Source of the DNA: Klebsiella pneumoniae
Lineage (GTDB): Bacteria > Myxococcota_A > UBA796 > GCA-2862545
Direction: 5' to 3'
Length of the DNA stretch: 37,914 bases
NCBI GenBank assembly: GCA_945861065.1
Contig: CAMASI010000040.1
Location: 1 to 37,914 of the forward strand
Position numbers and translations under genes: made by a program. Shown here in pieces: positions 7,751-16,669 of the stretch (the first letter of the stretch is position 1; the number at the start of each line of letters is the position of its first letter). The notes below the pieces were generated by a model. It was not told where the DNA came from, ran no database searches, and was given only the letters and a program-made list of their open reading frames with translations.

Positions 7751-9636
7751 GGACAGAACGGGTCCTGCTCGATGTACAAATTGTTGTTTTCGTCGCACTC
7801 CTCGACCGCGCCCAAACCGAAGCCGTCATCATCAGCGATCGCCCACAATTCGTCAGCGTCATCGACGAGCACCGAAGGTGCGAAGATCCAAACAGATTCA
7901 CTGGTCCAACCACTTTGCACCGGGCCGGGGACCGATCCCACCCCCAGCGCCGTCACCGTTCCGTCTTCCACGCCATACAGCGCAATGTTGATCGGACCCA
8001 GGGCTTCGGAAATGCCTTTATTTGCTACGCGCACTTCGACGGGTACCATACCGGACGGACAATCGTCGTCGCATACGTTCACGATCTCGGCGAACAAATC
8101 CACGCCAATGCCGCCTTGTGGCAGCATGACACCCGTGGCTTCCGCGGCGTGCCAAGTGTTCGAACCGACAAAACTCGGGACCACATCAGCAGGAATGCTC
8201 AAGTCGTCGTTGATATTGTCGTTGAAGAAGGCATGTTGATTCCACACTGGCCGGGTGGGTGCCCACCGTTCATATCGGTCCCGGTACACGGACAGGGCAA
8301 AGTCGTAGCCTGCATGGCCGAACACGATGTCGGCGTGGCCGTCCAAATCGATGTCGGCGATGACCGGGTAGTCCATCATCGTGTTCGAGGCGTGTTCGTT
8401 GGTGTAGAACTTGAGCGCGCCCGTCGGGCCGTCAAACACCTGCATCTCGACTTCATCGATGTACACGACTTCGCGAATTCCGTCGCCTTCGAAGTCGAAA
8501 ATGGAGGCCCCGGACGCTCCGGACATGTCGTGCGCATCCTCGTGCCACAACACCGTACCGTCGTGATTCAGCGCCCAGATCTGGTCACCGCCTGCGACGA
8601 TGATTTCGGGCATTCCGTCCCCGTCAATGTCGCCGACCGCTGGCGGAGAGGTGATATTCGCCGACGGAAGATCCCATGGACCCCACAGAATCACGCCATT
8701 GGTGTCAAACGCCCGAACGGAGTTGAACGACGCCGCGACAACCTCACCCTCCGGGTCATCGTCCAAGTTCGCCAACGCGATCATGCCGTCATCCTGGCTG
8801 GGATCGTGCCACAACGTGACCCCCTCCGGCGAGTACACCGCGTCACCGACGATGACCTCTTCGATGCCGTCCAGGTCGATGTCCGCAACCGCTGGCACCG
8901 AAGCCTCGGACAACCCACCGATCGGCAGAATTCCCCACGAGCCCCGTCCATGCGCCCCCACACCGCGGACGCTACCGTCGGCACGCAGGATGACCCGGCC
9001 GGCAACGATTTCCACCGACCCGTCATGGTCCATGTCGGACAAAGCGATGGCGGTAGCGTAGTCGAAGTCGTCGCCCGAGAACTCGATGCTCTCCCACAAC
9101 TGAATCCCGACGTTGCTATAACAAACCACAGAGTAGGTCGGATTTCCGATCGGCAGATCGATGCCATACGAGCGTACCGCAACGATTTCGGCCACACCGT
9201 CGCCTTCAAGGTCACCGATCGCGGGTGCAGACCCAAACGCAAGCTGGGCCTCAATCCGCGCCTTGAGCGTCCCGTCGCGCCCATCGAGCACCACCAGGTC
9301 GCCATCGCCCATCAACAGCCCGGACACGTTGGCGATGACCTCGGGGTACCCGTCCCGATCAAGGTCGCCCACCGCCATGTTACCCCACACGGCCCCACCC
9401 GGGCCATACTCCCAGTCCACCACGGGCTCAAAGCCCGTGCTTCCGTCAAACGGAAGTTCGCAAGTGTCGTCCAGACCTACGTTCTCGGCAGGCGCGGCGT
9501 CGAGAAAACACTCGCCATCGTAGGCGGGGAAGGGCGGAAACTCGGTCGTAGGAACGCCGTCCTGGCCGTTCTTTCCGAAGAGGTCATACTCTTGGCACGC
9601 CACCAAACAAACAACAAACCAAGCGGGGAGACGCAT
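7747..9636 (-). CDS. FG-GAP/VCBS-repeat lipoprotein
   Basis: A 629-residue exported lipoprotein. The signal MRLPAWFVVCLVACQEYD has a standard lipobox (Leu-Val-Ala-Cys14). Residues from about 80 to 470 hold repeated GDLDRDGYPEV, GDLEGDGVAEI, SDMDHDGSVEI, ADIDLDGIEEV and GDIDGDGMPEI motifs, the calcium-binding loops of an integrin-alpha-like beta-propeller. The segment RPVWNQHAFFNDNINDD and the C-terminal VEECDENNNLYIEQDPFC are familiar from large surface proteins of Myxococcota-type bacteria, where the last part resembles a CARDB-like adhesion domain. An AGGAG six bases before ATG 9636 fixes the start. It shares a 110-bp divergent gap with the acyl-CoA dehydrogenase operon. Surface binding or adhesion is likely, with the ligand unknown. 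Confidence 0.8.
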   Translation of the reverse strand: MRLPAWFVVCLVACQEYDLFGKNGQDGVPTTEFPPFPAYDGECFLDAAPAENVGLDDTCELPFDGSTGFEPVVDWEYGPGGAVWGNMAVGDLDRDGYPEVIANVSGLLMGDGDLVVLDGRDGTLKARIEAQLAFGSAPAIGDLEGDGVAEIVAVRSYGIDLPIGNPTYSVVCYSNVGIQLWESIEFSGDDFDYATAIALSDMDHDGSVEIVAGRVILRADGSVRGVGAHGRGSWGILPIGGLSEASVPAVADIDLDGIEEVIVGDAVYSPEGVTLWHDPSQDDGMIALANLDDDPEGEVVAASFNSVRAFDTNGVILWGPWDLPSANITSPPAVGDIDGDGMPEIIVAGGDQIWALNHDGTVLWHEDAHDMSGASGASIFDFEGDGIREVVYIDEVEMQVFDGPTGALKFYTNEHASNTMMDYPVIADIDLDGHADIVFGHAGYDFALSVYRDRYERWAPTRPVWNQHAFFNDNINDDLSIPADVVPSFVGSNTWHAAEATGVMLPQGGIGVDLFAEIVNVCDDDCPSGMVPVEVRVANKGISEALGPINIALYGVEDGTVTALGVGSVPGPVQSGWTSESVWIFAPSVLVDDADELWAIADDDGFGLGAVEECDENNNLYIEQDPFCP

Positions 9637-9719
9637 GGGGAACTCCTAGAGAGCGGCCCCGCCCTAGCCCGAAGATCCCGGCGATGCGACTTGCAAACCG
9701 GCCGAAGCCGGGTGAGAAG

Positions 9720-9737
9720 TGAATGACTGTTCATTCA
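9720..9737. promoter_or_regulatory. Palindromic operator resembling the FadR (TetR-family) site
   Basis: TGAATGACTGTTCATTCA is a perfect 7-bp inverted repeat with a 4-bp spacer. It fits the operator described for Bacillus FadR, TGAATGA-MTAN-TCATTCA, at every position but one in the spacer. The last base overlaps the Shine-Dalgarno AGGAG (9737-9741) of the acyl-CoA dehydrogenase gene, so a bound repressor would block transcription or early elongation. No TetR-type regulator is encoded in this window, so the protein that binds is not known. Confidence 0.65.
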
Positions 9738-9746
9738 GGAGACCCA

Positions 9747-11591
9747 ATGGCCACCAACCATGCGACCGCAGACGAATCCCGGGCCCTTGCGGAAGCCTCT
9801 CGTGAAGACTGGAAGGGCAAAGCCTTCCTTCGTGAGTTGTTCCTCGGAAACCTGCGGCCCGATTGGCTCGATCCGTGGCCAGAGACGCCCATTCGCCCGC
9901 ATGCCGCGGAACTCTTGGCGCGTCTCGAACTGTTCCTTCGGACCGAAGTCAACAGCGAACGCATCGACCGCGAGGGCAGCTACGGGGAGGCCGTCATCGC
10001 GGGTCTCAAGCGTTTGGGTGCGTTTGGCCTGAAGATTCCCGTGGCCTACGGCGGCCAAGGCCTGACCCAAGCCGAGTATTGCCGTGCCTGTGAATTGCTC
10101 GGTCGATACGACGGTAGCATCGCCGCACTGGTCAGCGCCCACAACAGTATCGGCGTTCCGATGCCGCTTTCCCTGTTCGGAACGGAGGAACAAAAGCGCA
10201 AGTATTTGCCCCGGCTCGCGGCGGGCGCCATCAGCGCCTTTGCGCTGACCGAACCCGACGTCGGCAGCGACCCCGCGCGCCTCGCCACCACCGCGCGTCG
10301 GACCCCAGAAGGTGACTGGCTGCTCACCGGCGAGAAGTTGTGGATTACCAACGGCACGATTGCCGAACTGATGATCGTCATGGCGCGCGACGCCGACAGC
10401 GGAAAGATCAGCGCCTTCATCGTGGAAGGCAACGCACCGGGCCTGACGGTCAAACACCGTTGCCGGTTCATGGGCCTACGCGCCCTCGAAAACGCCTGGC
10501 TCGGTCTCGACAACGTTCGCGTACCCGCAGACGCCTTGCTCGGCGAAGCGGGGGCCGGCCTCAAGATCGCCCTGGTGACGCTGAACACCGGGCGCCTGTC
10601 TCTGCCCGCTGCCGCGCTCGGCGGCGCCCGTCTGGCGTTGGAGTCCAGTCGGGACTTTGCCGCACGGCGCGTACAGTGGGGCGCGGCTGTCGGACAACAC
10701 GAAGCGGTCAGCCACAAACTCGCCGACATGAGCGCCACCGTATTCGCGATGGAATCTTGGGGTCGCTTGGCCGCGGAACTGGCGATGAGGCCCGGCTACG
10801 ACATCCGCCTGGAGGCAGCCGCAGCGAAAGAATTCGGAAGCACGCGGGGCTGGGCCGTCATGGACGAAGCGCTGCAAATTCACGGCGGTCGCGGCTATGA
10901 AACGGAGTCTTCGCTCCGGGAACGTGGCGAGACGGTCACAACGCCCATCGAACGCATGCTGCGCGATTCCAGAATCAATCGGATCTTCGAAGGATCCAGC
11001 GAAATCATGCACCTCTTCATGGCGCGTGAACTCGTCGATCGGCACCTTTCCGTGGCAGGACCCCTGCTGAAGAAAGGCGCTACGCTAGGCGAGAAATTGC
11101 GGGCGCTGCCAGCCATCGTGTCGTTCTACGGCCGATGGTACCCACGGCTGTGGGCTGGATTCACCGCGTCCTTTCGCTACGGGCAGTACGGCGACCTGGC
11201 ACACCACATCCGCTGGGCGGACCGCACCAGCCGCCGCCTCGCACGCACGGTGTTTCACCTGATGGTCCGCCACCAGGCTGGCTTGGAGAAACGCCAAGGA
11301 TTGCTCTTCCGTACCGTAGACATCGCGATTGAAGTCGCGGTTGTCGTCGCCACCGTGCTCAAAGCCCACAACCAACGCGAACGCGGCGCGCCGGATGCGG
11401 AGAACAGTGTGTCGTTGGCAGACTTGTTCGCCCGCAACGCGCGTCGCAGCGTAGACGAGTGGTTTGACCGCATCCACAACGAACACGACACCGTCAAGCA
11501 CGCGGTCGGCCAGGCGGTGTTGTCCGGCGGGCACGCGTGGCTCGAAGGTCGCCCGACCGAAATACCGGTCGAGCGGGTCGCGGCAAAGTAG
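9747..11591 (+). CDS. Acyl-CoA dehydrogenase with long C-terminal extension
   Basis: A 614-residue FAD enzyme that introduces the alpha-beta double bond in fatty acyl-CoA, the first step of beta-oxidation. Visible family motifs are AFALTEPDVGSDPA (about 164-176), LWITNG, QIHGGRGYETE, and INRIFEGSSEI with the candidate catalytic Glu415. The core ends near residue 440, and about 170 further residues follow, the length class of VLCAD/ACAD9-type enzymes rather than 380-residue short-chain forms. I chose ATG 9747 because AGGAGA lies five to six bases ahead; ATG 9723 lies inside the upstream palindrome. That palindrome looks like a fatty-acid-responsive operator, consistent with the function. It is the first gene of a three-gene plus-strand unit. 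Confidence 0.9.
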   Translation: MATNHATADESRALAEASREDWKGKAFLRELFLGNLRPDWLDPWPETPIRPHAAELLARLELFLRTEVNSERIDREGSYGEAVIAGLKRLGAFGLKIPVAYGGQGLTQAEYCRACELLGRYDGSIAALVSAHNSIGVPMPLSLFGTEEQKRKYLPRLAAGAISAFALTEPDVGSDPARLATTARRTPEGDWLLTGEKLWITNGTIAELMIVMARDADSGKISAFIVEGNAPGLTVKHRCRFMGLRALENAWLGLDNVRVPADALLGEAGAGLKIALVTLNTGRLSLPAAALGGARLALESSRDFAARRVQWGAAVGQHEAVSHKLADMSATVFAMESWGRLAAELAMRPGYDIRLEAAAAKEFGSTRGWAVMDEALQIHGGRGYETESSLRERGETVTTPIERMLRDSRINRIFEGSSEIMHLFMARELVDRHLSVAGPLLKKGATLGEKLRALPAIVSFYGRWYPRLWAGFTASFRYGQYGDLAHHIRWADRTSRRLARTVFHLMVRHQAGLEKRQGLLFRTVDIAIEVAVVVATVLKAHNQRERGAPDAENSVSLADLFARNARRSVDEWFDRIHNEHDTVKHAVGQAVLSGGHAWLEGRPTEIPVERVAAK

Positions 11592-11625
11592 CGCCACCGG
11601 CGGCGTGTCCGCAATAGGCGTTGCC

Positions 11626-12414
11626 ATGGGCGCACCCGAACTCCGCGAGTGGTTGTTGCGTGCGCGCCACGCCGACGGCTCGCTCGGCTACGCACCTTCC
11701 GACCCTGGCGTTCCTGAACCCACGCTTCACGCCGTGGCAGCCGGCCTGCCCGTTCCAACGGCCTGGCTGAGCACCGCGGAACTCGGGTGGAGCACTTGGT
11801 TTGCCCCAGCCGCCCTGCTGGGACGACCCGAAGCGGACCCGGTGAGGCAAGCGGCCATCGCCACCACGCTGACCGCCAAAGGCAAAACCGTCACGGAAAC
11901 CGTTGGCGATTACGACGGCACAATCGCCGGCTGGACGTGGATCCCAGACACGTTTTCCTGGGTGGAGCCAACGGCCTGGGCCATCGTCGGTTTGTCCGCG
12001 TCGGGGCACGGAGAGCACGAGCGGGTGCGTCAAGGGCGCCGCTTGCTTCGGGACCGCCAAGGGGCAGACGGCGGGTGGAACTACGGCAATCCCAACGTGC
12101 TCGGCGCCCAGCTCCCGGCCTACCCCCACAGCACCGCCATCGCGCTGCTCGCTCTCCCGCCAGGTCCGGATGCCGACCGCGCGTGGACCTGCCTTGAACG
12201 AATCGTCAGCACCCTGCCGAGCGCGCTCAATCTCGCGCTGTCGGTCTTGGCCTCCGTCGCCCACCACCGCGACCCGACCGCCTTCGCCGACTCCTTGGCT
12301 GCCCGCCAACGCTCGGACGGATCCCTAACCGGCCGCAACCACATCGACGCACTCGCGCTGCTCGCCATGACGGCCAGCCAAACCGGCTCGCACCCCTACG
12401 CCATCCATGGCTGA
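11626..12414 (+). CDS. Prenyltransferase/squalene-cyclase-like alpha/alpha-toroid protein
   Basis: A 262-residue protein with repeats of the alpha/alpha-toroid fold shared by terpene cyclases and protein prenyltransferases: HADGSLGYAPSD near the start, TFSWVEPTAWAIVGL, RQGADGGWNYGNP, and RQRSDGSLTGRNHIDALALL at the end. It is far shorter than squalene-hopene cyclases (over 600 residues) and shows no Asp-x-Asp-Asp acid motif, so it is probably not a cyclase itself. ATG 11626 gives a start right before the first repeat; its ribosome-binding site is weak. It lies 34 bp after the acyl-CoA dehydrogenase gene and overlaps the next gene by 8 bp, which implies co-expression. Its role is unknown. Confidence 0.6.
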   Translation: MGAPELREWLLRARHADGSLGYAPSDPGVPEPTLHAVAAGLPVPTAWLSTAELGWSTWFAPAALLGRPEADPVRQAAIATTLTAKGKTVTETVGDYDGTIAGWTWIPDTFSWVEPTAWAIVGLSASGHGEHERVRQGRRLLRDRQGADGGWNYGNPNVLGAQLPAYPHSTAIALLALPPGPDADRAWTCLERIVSTLPSALNLALSVLASVAHHRDPTAFADSLAARQRSDGSLTGRNHIDALALLAMTASQTGSHPYAIHG

Positions 12415-13390
12415 GCTCGACCGCCGCAAGCTGCTCAAGGGCACCGCTGCCTTCGCCGCCGTCGCCGTGGCCGGGGCGGCTGCTTCGTCGTGGTGGCGTA
12501 CGGCGAAACAACCCAAACGCAGCGTTTTCGTGGGCAAGGCAGACACCTACGACGGCGACCTGTCTGACCTGCTCCGACGCGGCTTGTTGGCCTACCCAAC
12601 GCTCGTCGCCGAAGTCGCGGGCCGCTCGGTCCTGCTCAAGCCGAACTTCGTCGAGTACCACCCCGGCCGACCCATCAACACCGATGTGCGATTCGTCGCT
12701 GCCGCCGTGGAGGCCTTTCGCCAGATCGGCGCGGCGAGCGTGGTCGTCGGCGAAGGGCCTGGCCACTTCCGAGACACCGACGCCCTGCTCGAACACAGCG
12801 GACTCGGCGCTTTGCTTCGAGACGTGGGCGCGCCCTTCTGCGACCTCAACCTCGAACCGGGTGTGCAGACCGACCTCGTGGCAAACTTGACGAAGCTCGG
12901 CCGCTTGCCTGTCGCACGTGCCGTTCGGACGGCCGACGTCGTCGTCAGCGTGGCCAAGCTCAAAGTCCACCACTGGGCTGGCGCCACCCTCACCATGAAG
13001 AACCTGTTCGGCGTGGTGCCGAGCGCGATTGTCGGCTGGCCCAAGAACCCCTTGCACTGGGCCGGCATTGACGCCAGCGTCGTAGACCTGTGGACCGCCC
13101 TGCGGCCCCGCTTCGGCATTGTAGACGGCATCATCGGGATGGAGGGCGACGGCCCGATCATGGGGACAGCAAAACACGCGGGCGTCGTGATCATGGGGGA
13201 CGACCTGCCCGCCGTAGACGCGACGTGTTGTCGCCTGATGGGCATCGACCCCGACCTCGTTTCGTACCTTTGGAACGCGCCGCTGTACGGCGGCACCACC
13301 CACGCGAGTCGAATCTCTCTCAGCGGTGAGCCCCTGGTCGTCAACCCCTTCGAGTTGCCGCCCCATTTGGGTCACCTTCGGGCCAAGTGA
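12407..13390 (+). CDS. Tat-exported DUF362 protein
   Basis: A 327-residue protein with a twin-arginine signal (DRRKLLKG followed by an Ala/Val-rich stretch to about residue 30) and then a DUF362 domain. Recognisable segments are VLLKPNFVEYHPGRPINTD, DVVVSVAKLKVHHWAGATLTMKNLFGVVP and DGIIGMEGDGPIMG. DUF362 proteins are uncharacterised biochemically, and the Cys-rich ferredoxin part found in some relatives is absent here. Tat export suggests that it folds in the cytoplasm, possibly with a cofactor, before transport. The ATG lies inside the end of the preceding toroid gene (8-bp overlap), so translation is coupled. Its stop abuts the stop of the opposing gene within a TGATCA. Confidence 0.75.
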   Translation: MAELDRRKLLKGTAAFAAVAVAGAAASSWWRTAKQPKRSVFVGKADTYDGDLSDLLRRGLLAYPTLVAEVAGRSVLLKPNFVEYHPGRPINTDVRFVAAAVEAFRQIGAASVVVGEGPGHFRDTDALLEHSGLGALLRDVGAPFCDLNLEPGVQTDLVANLTKLGRLPVARAVRTADVVVSVAKLKVHHWAGATLTMKNLFGVVPSAIVGWPKNPLHWAGIDASVVDLWTALRPRFGIVDGIIGMEGDGPIMGTAKHAGVVIMGDDLPAVDATCCRLMGIDPDLVSYLWNAPLYGGTTHASRISLSGEPLVVNPFELPPHLGHLRAK

Positions 13391-14899
13391 TCACGGGGCG
13401 AGGGGAAGCAGGTACACCGCGCCGACATCGCTTGCGCCACGGTCACGCCCACTGGCAGCCGTCATCGCATCGGCGATGCCGTCGCCATCCATCTGCCCGA
13501 TCGCTACGGCGTTCCCAGCCTGATCGCCCTCCGTCTCGCCGTAGAACATCCACGCATCCGTCGTCAACTGAATCACGCCCTCGAAGGGGCCCCAAACCAC
13601 CCAGGTGGCGCCCGCGAGCACCCCGCCCGTTTCTTCGGTGAGCCCGCCCACAACAACATCGAGCGTGCCGTCGCCGTTGATGTCCGCATTGCCCGCTACC
13701 GACGTTCCGGCGCTGTCCAACGTGCCACCCTTGAGGCGCGCAAGCGCGGTATCGACCGAACCCGCTTCTTGGGCGCCACCGATCAGCACGGCTTCACCGG
13801 CGGCACCCGCACTGCCGGGCACACCCACCCAGGCGTCGGAAAGGCCGTCGCCGTCTGCGTCACCGGCCGCCGCCACCGAATGGCCTGCACCATCCGCGGT
13901 CGCAACCCCCGTCCAGATCCGGTTGGCCTCCAAAGCGGTGATCGCGATTCCGGTCAGAGGTCCGTCGAAAATCAGGGCTTCGCCTTCCAACGAGAAGCCG
14001 CGCCCATCGTCACCGACCAACAGGTCGCCGACCCCGTCGCCGAGCATGTCGCCGACGACCACCATGGCTTCGCCGAGCCGGTCGCTCACGAGCCCAGTAA
14101 TGGTGCCCCCCGCCGCGCTGACGAACCCGAGTGACGGCAGGGGTTGGGCAAAGACGTAGACGATACCTGCGTCGGTCACCACGTCGTCTACGTTGTAGGC
14201 GGGTGCTCCGACAATGAGTTCCAACCGCGCGTCGTCGCCTACGTCGCCGGTCGCGAGCGACGCGCCGAACTCGTCGCCGTCGTTCTCGCCGTACACACGC
14301 GTCTGCGCCTCGGTCGCCGCATGTTCCCCGGACACAGTGCCCGGAAAAAGGTACAACGCGCCTGGATCTCCAAGTCCGACCTTGCCGAATTTGGAGGCGG
14401 CGATGACGAATTCGGACGCGCCGTCACCGTCCAAATCTGCCGCGGCCACGGCGTTGCCAAGGTGATCGTCGTTGTTTTCGCCGAGTATGATCGCCCGCGC
14501 TTCATCGAGCAAATGCGAGCCCACGGTTCCTCCCGCCATCAAGTACAGGCCGCCCGACGAAATGGCGCCGCCGACGTCGTTGTCGAGGTTCGGGCATCCG
14601 ACCAACCACTCGTCATCGCCGTCGCCATCGGTATCCGGCAAGGACGCAAGCGCTGTCCCGGCAAGGCCAAAACCTTGAATACCGTCGAACCGGGTCACGA
14701 CGTCTTTGAGCGTCGTCGGCGAGGGAATGCCGTCGGCATCCGCGTCGCTATCGCTGTCTGCATCAGAGTCCGTGTCCGTATCGGTATCGGTCTCAGTCGC
14801 CGTATCAATCGGCTCGGAGTCCGTATCTGTGTCCACAATGTCGGTATCGATGGCCTTCGGTCCGCAAGCGTACAAGGACAACAAACACACAAGGCGCAC
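13391..14899 (-). CDS. FG-GAP beta-propeller lipoprotein with Thr-Asp linker
   Basis: A 502-residue lipoprotein. GTG 14899 stands four bases after GGAGG and gives a very short signal, MRLVCLLSLYACG, with lipobox Leu-Tyr-Ala-Cys12; longer starts add an implausible N-terminus. Residues from about 14 to 56 are a low-complexity Thr/Asp/Ser/Ala linker. The rest holds repeated FG-GAP motifs (LPDTDGDGDDEWLVG, AADLDGDGASEFVIA, AGDADGDGLSDAWVG, NADINGDGTLDVVVG, IGQMDGDGIADAM), enough for an integrin-alpha-like propeller with calcium loops. It is probably displayed on the outer membrane with the linker as a spacer. It is transcribed alone, divergent from the MDR gene and convergent with the DUF362 gene. 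Confidence 0.8.
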   Translation of the reverse strand: MRLVCLLSLYACGPKAIDTDIVDTDTDSEPIDTATETDTDTDTDSDADSDSDADADGIPSPTTLKDVVTRFDGIQGFGLAGTALASLPDTDGDGDDEWLVGCPNLDNDVGGAISSGGLYLMAGGTVGSHLLDEARAIILGENNDDHLGNAVAAADLDGDGASEFVIAASKFGKVGLGDPGALYLFPGTVSGEHAATEAQTRVYGENDGDEFGASLATGDVGDDARLELIVGAPAYNVDDVVTDAGIVYVFAQPLPSLGFVSAAGGTITGLVSDRLGEAMVVVGDMLGDGVGDLLVGDDGRGFSLEGEALIFDGPLTGIAITALEANRIWTGVATADGAGHSVAAAGDADGDGLSDAWVGVPGSAGAAGEAVLIGGAQEAGSVDTALARLKGGTLDSAGTSVAGNADINGDGTLDVVVGGLTEETGGVLAGATWVVWGPFEGVIQLTTDAWMFYGETEGDQAGNAVAIGQMDGDGIADAMTAASGRDRGASDVGAVYLLPLAP

Positions 14900-14970
14900 A
14901 GTTCCTCCAACCAGCGCTGCATGATGCCCCGATATCGGCCCCGTCGCCACCACCGGCATACCCAGATCGT

Positions 14971-15975
14971 ATGCGCAGATGGGAACTTCACCGATTTGGC
15001 ATGGACGGGCTGCGGCTGCACGAGCGCCCGGAACCGCGCCCTGGACCGGGCGAACTGTTGCTAGGGCTCCGCGCGACGGCGCTCAACAGCCGCGACCTCA
15101 TGATCGTGGAGGGGCGTTACGATCCAAGACTGCGCCTACCGACGGTTCCAGGCTCCGATGCGGTGTGGACCGTGTTGGAATGCGGCCCGGCGGTGGTCGG
15201 ATACGCCCCGGGGGACCGCGTCATCACGCTGTTCTCGCCCGGCTGGGGCGGCGGACCCCCCACACGCGCGTTGGTCAGGGATGCGCTCGGCGGCTGGCGC
15301 TCCGGCGTGTGGAGCGAACGCTACATTGCGACGCCCTCAGAGGTGGTACCCGCCCCAGCAAGCTTGACGGACGAACAGGCCGCAACGCTTCCGTGCGCCG
15401 GCCTGACGGCCTGGAGCGCCCTGATTTCGTTGGGCGGCCTCTGTCCAGGTCAAACAGTCGTCGCCACTGGCTCCGGCGGTGTCGCAATCTTCGCCGTTCA
15501 GATCGCCCGTCAGGCTGGGGCAAGGGTGGCGCTCGTGTCCGGCTCGCCCGACAAAGCGGCTCGCCTCACCGAACTCGGGGCCGAAGCGATTTTGGATCGG
15601 CGCAGCCCGTGGGCGAAAGCCGCACGACAATGGGCGGGCGGCGAAGGCGTAGACCACGTGCTCGATCTCGGCGGCGCTGGTTCGATTTCCCAGTCGATCG
15701 ACGCGATTCGGCCCGGGGGTGTCGTGTCGGTCATCGGCGTGCTCGGCGGCGCCGTTGAACCCATCGACGTCCGCCCCATTCTCATGAAACAAGCGCGGGT
15801 CCAAGGCGTGTTCGTCGGGGACAGAACGGGCCTGTTGGCGCTCTGCACTGCCGCCAGCGCCGGCATTTGGCGGCCCGCCATTCACAAGCGTCACGGCTTT
15901 GAGGACATTCCCGCGGCACTTGCCGACTTGGCCGACGGTCAGCATGTCGGCAAGATCGTCGTCACCGCGCCGTGA
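14971..15975 (+). CDS. Zinc-free MDR-family NAD(P)H oxidoreductase (quinone-reductase-like)
   Basis: A 334-residue medium-chain dehydrogenase/reductase. The N-terminal catalytic domain shows ATALNSRDLMIVEGRY and PGSDAVWTVLECG. The nucleotide-binding domain has VVATGSGGVAIFAVQIARQ followed by KAARLTELGAEAILDRR. The Cys, His and structural Cys ligands of zinc alcohol dehydrogenases are missing, which places it with quinone oxidoreductase or enoyl-reductase-like members. The substrate cannot be deduced. ATG 14971 has no good Shine-Dalgarno; a later start would remove the first beta-strand. It heads a plus-strand run with ribA (46-bp gap), the S41-like lipoprotein and pyrC. Confidence 0.85.
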   Translation: MRRWELHRFGMDGLRLHERPEPRPGPGELLLGLRATALNSRDLMIVEGRYDPRLRLPTVPGSDAVWTVLECGPAVVGYAPGDRVITLFSPGWGGGPPTRALVRDALGGWRSGVWSERYIATPSEVVPAPASLTDEQAATLPCAGLTAWSALISLGGLCPGQTVVATGSGGVAIFAVQIARQAGARVALVSGSPDKAARLTELGAEAILDRRSPWAKAARQWAGGEGVDHVLDLGGAGSISQSIDAIRPGGVVSVIGVLGGAVEPIDVRPILMKQARVQGVFVGDRTGLLALCTAASAGIWRPAIHKRHGFEDIPAALADLADGQHVGKIVVTAP

Positions 15976-16021
15976 TCCTCCCCCGCAAGCCCTGTTAGGG
16001 CCAGCATGGGTGGAGGGCTTC

Positions 16022-16669
16022 GTGAGTGCGATCCCGATGGAGCGGCAAGCAGAGGCGCTCGTGCGGCTCCTTTCCATCGCAGAACTTCCGACCCGATTCG
16101 GCATCTTCCGCGTTGCGGCGTTTTGCAACGGCGTGGACGATGGCGAACATATCGGCGTCATCAAGGGCGACGTGGACGGGCAACGCGACGTGCTCGTTCG
16201 CGTACACAGCGAGTGCTTGACCGGCGACGCGCTGGGTAGCCTCCGGTGCGATTGCAGAGATCAACTCGAAGCGTCCCTGCGGCTGATCGAGGCGGCCGGC
16301 TGCGGTGTCGTCCTCTACCTTCGCCAAGAAGGCCGGGGCATCGGTATCGGCAACAAGATCCGCGCCTACGCCCTCCAAGACCAAGGTCTGGACACGGTGG
16401 ACGCGAACTTGGCGCTGGGCTTTCAGTCGGATTCACGCGATTACACCGTGGCCGCCCACATGCTCCGCGCACTGGGCGTCCGCTCCGTACACTTGTTGAC
16501 CAACAACCCGGACAAGGTACGCCAGTTGCGTCACCATGGGGTGACCGTGACCCGTCGGATACCCCATCAGCTACCCGAAAACCCGCACAACGGCGCCTAC
16601 CTCCGCACGAAAGCGCGCCGCTCAGGCCACGATTTGCATTTCGACGACGTCATAAGCAAGGAGGGATGA
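16022..16669 (+). CDS. ribA: GTP cyclohydrolase II
   Basis: A 215-residue enzyme that opens GTP to the diaminopyrimidine precursor of riboflavin, releasing formate and pyrophosphate. The zinc ligands are visible in VHSECLTGDALGSLRCDCRD (Cys65, Cys76, Cys78). They are followed by YLRQEGRGIGIGNKIRAYALQ and LLTNNPDKV, which bind the substrate. It is a stand-alone GTP cyclohydrolase II without the fused dihydroxybutanone-phosphate synthase domain of RibBA. GTG 16022 lies five bases after GGAGG; ATG 16037 is a less likely alternative. Its TGA stop (16667-16669) overlaps the ATG of the next gene. No other riboflavin gene and no FMN riboswitch are seen here. Confidence 0.92.
   Translation: MSAIPMERQAEALVRLLSIAELPTRFGIFRVAAFCNGVDDGEHIGVIKGDVDGQRDVLVRVHSECLTGDALGSLRCDCRDQLEASLRLIEAAGCGVVLYLRQEGRGIGIGNKIRAYALQDQGLDTVDANLALGFQSDSRDYTVAAHMLRALGVRSVHLLTNNPDKVRQLRHHGVTVTRRIPHQLPENPHNGAYLRTKARRSGHDLHFDDVISKEG

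Noticed and set aside
9691..9719. A sigma-70 promoter starting at TTGCAA ahead of the acyl-CoA dehydrogenase
   Set aside because: TTGCAA is acceptable but no plausible -10 hexamer follows at 16-18 bp.
7666..9726. A 686-residue open frame on the plus strand opposite the VCBS lipoprotein gene
   Set aside because: It is a GC-driven antisense shadow with no domain pattern; the minus strand carries a clear lipobox and repeated calcium-loop motifs.
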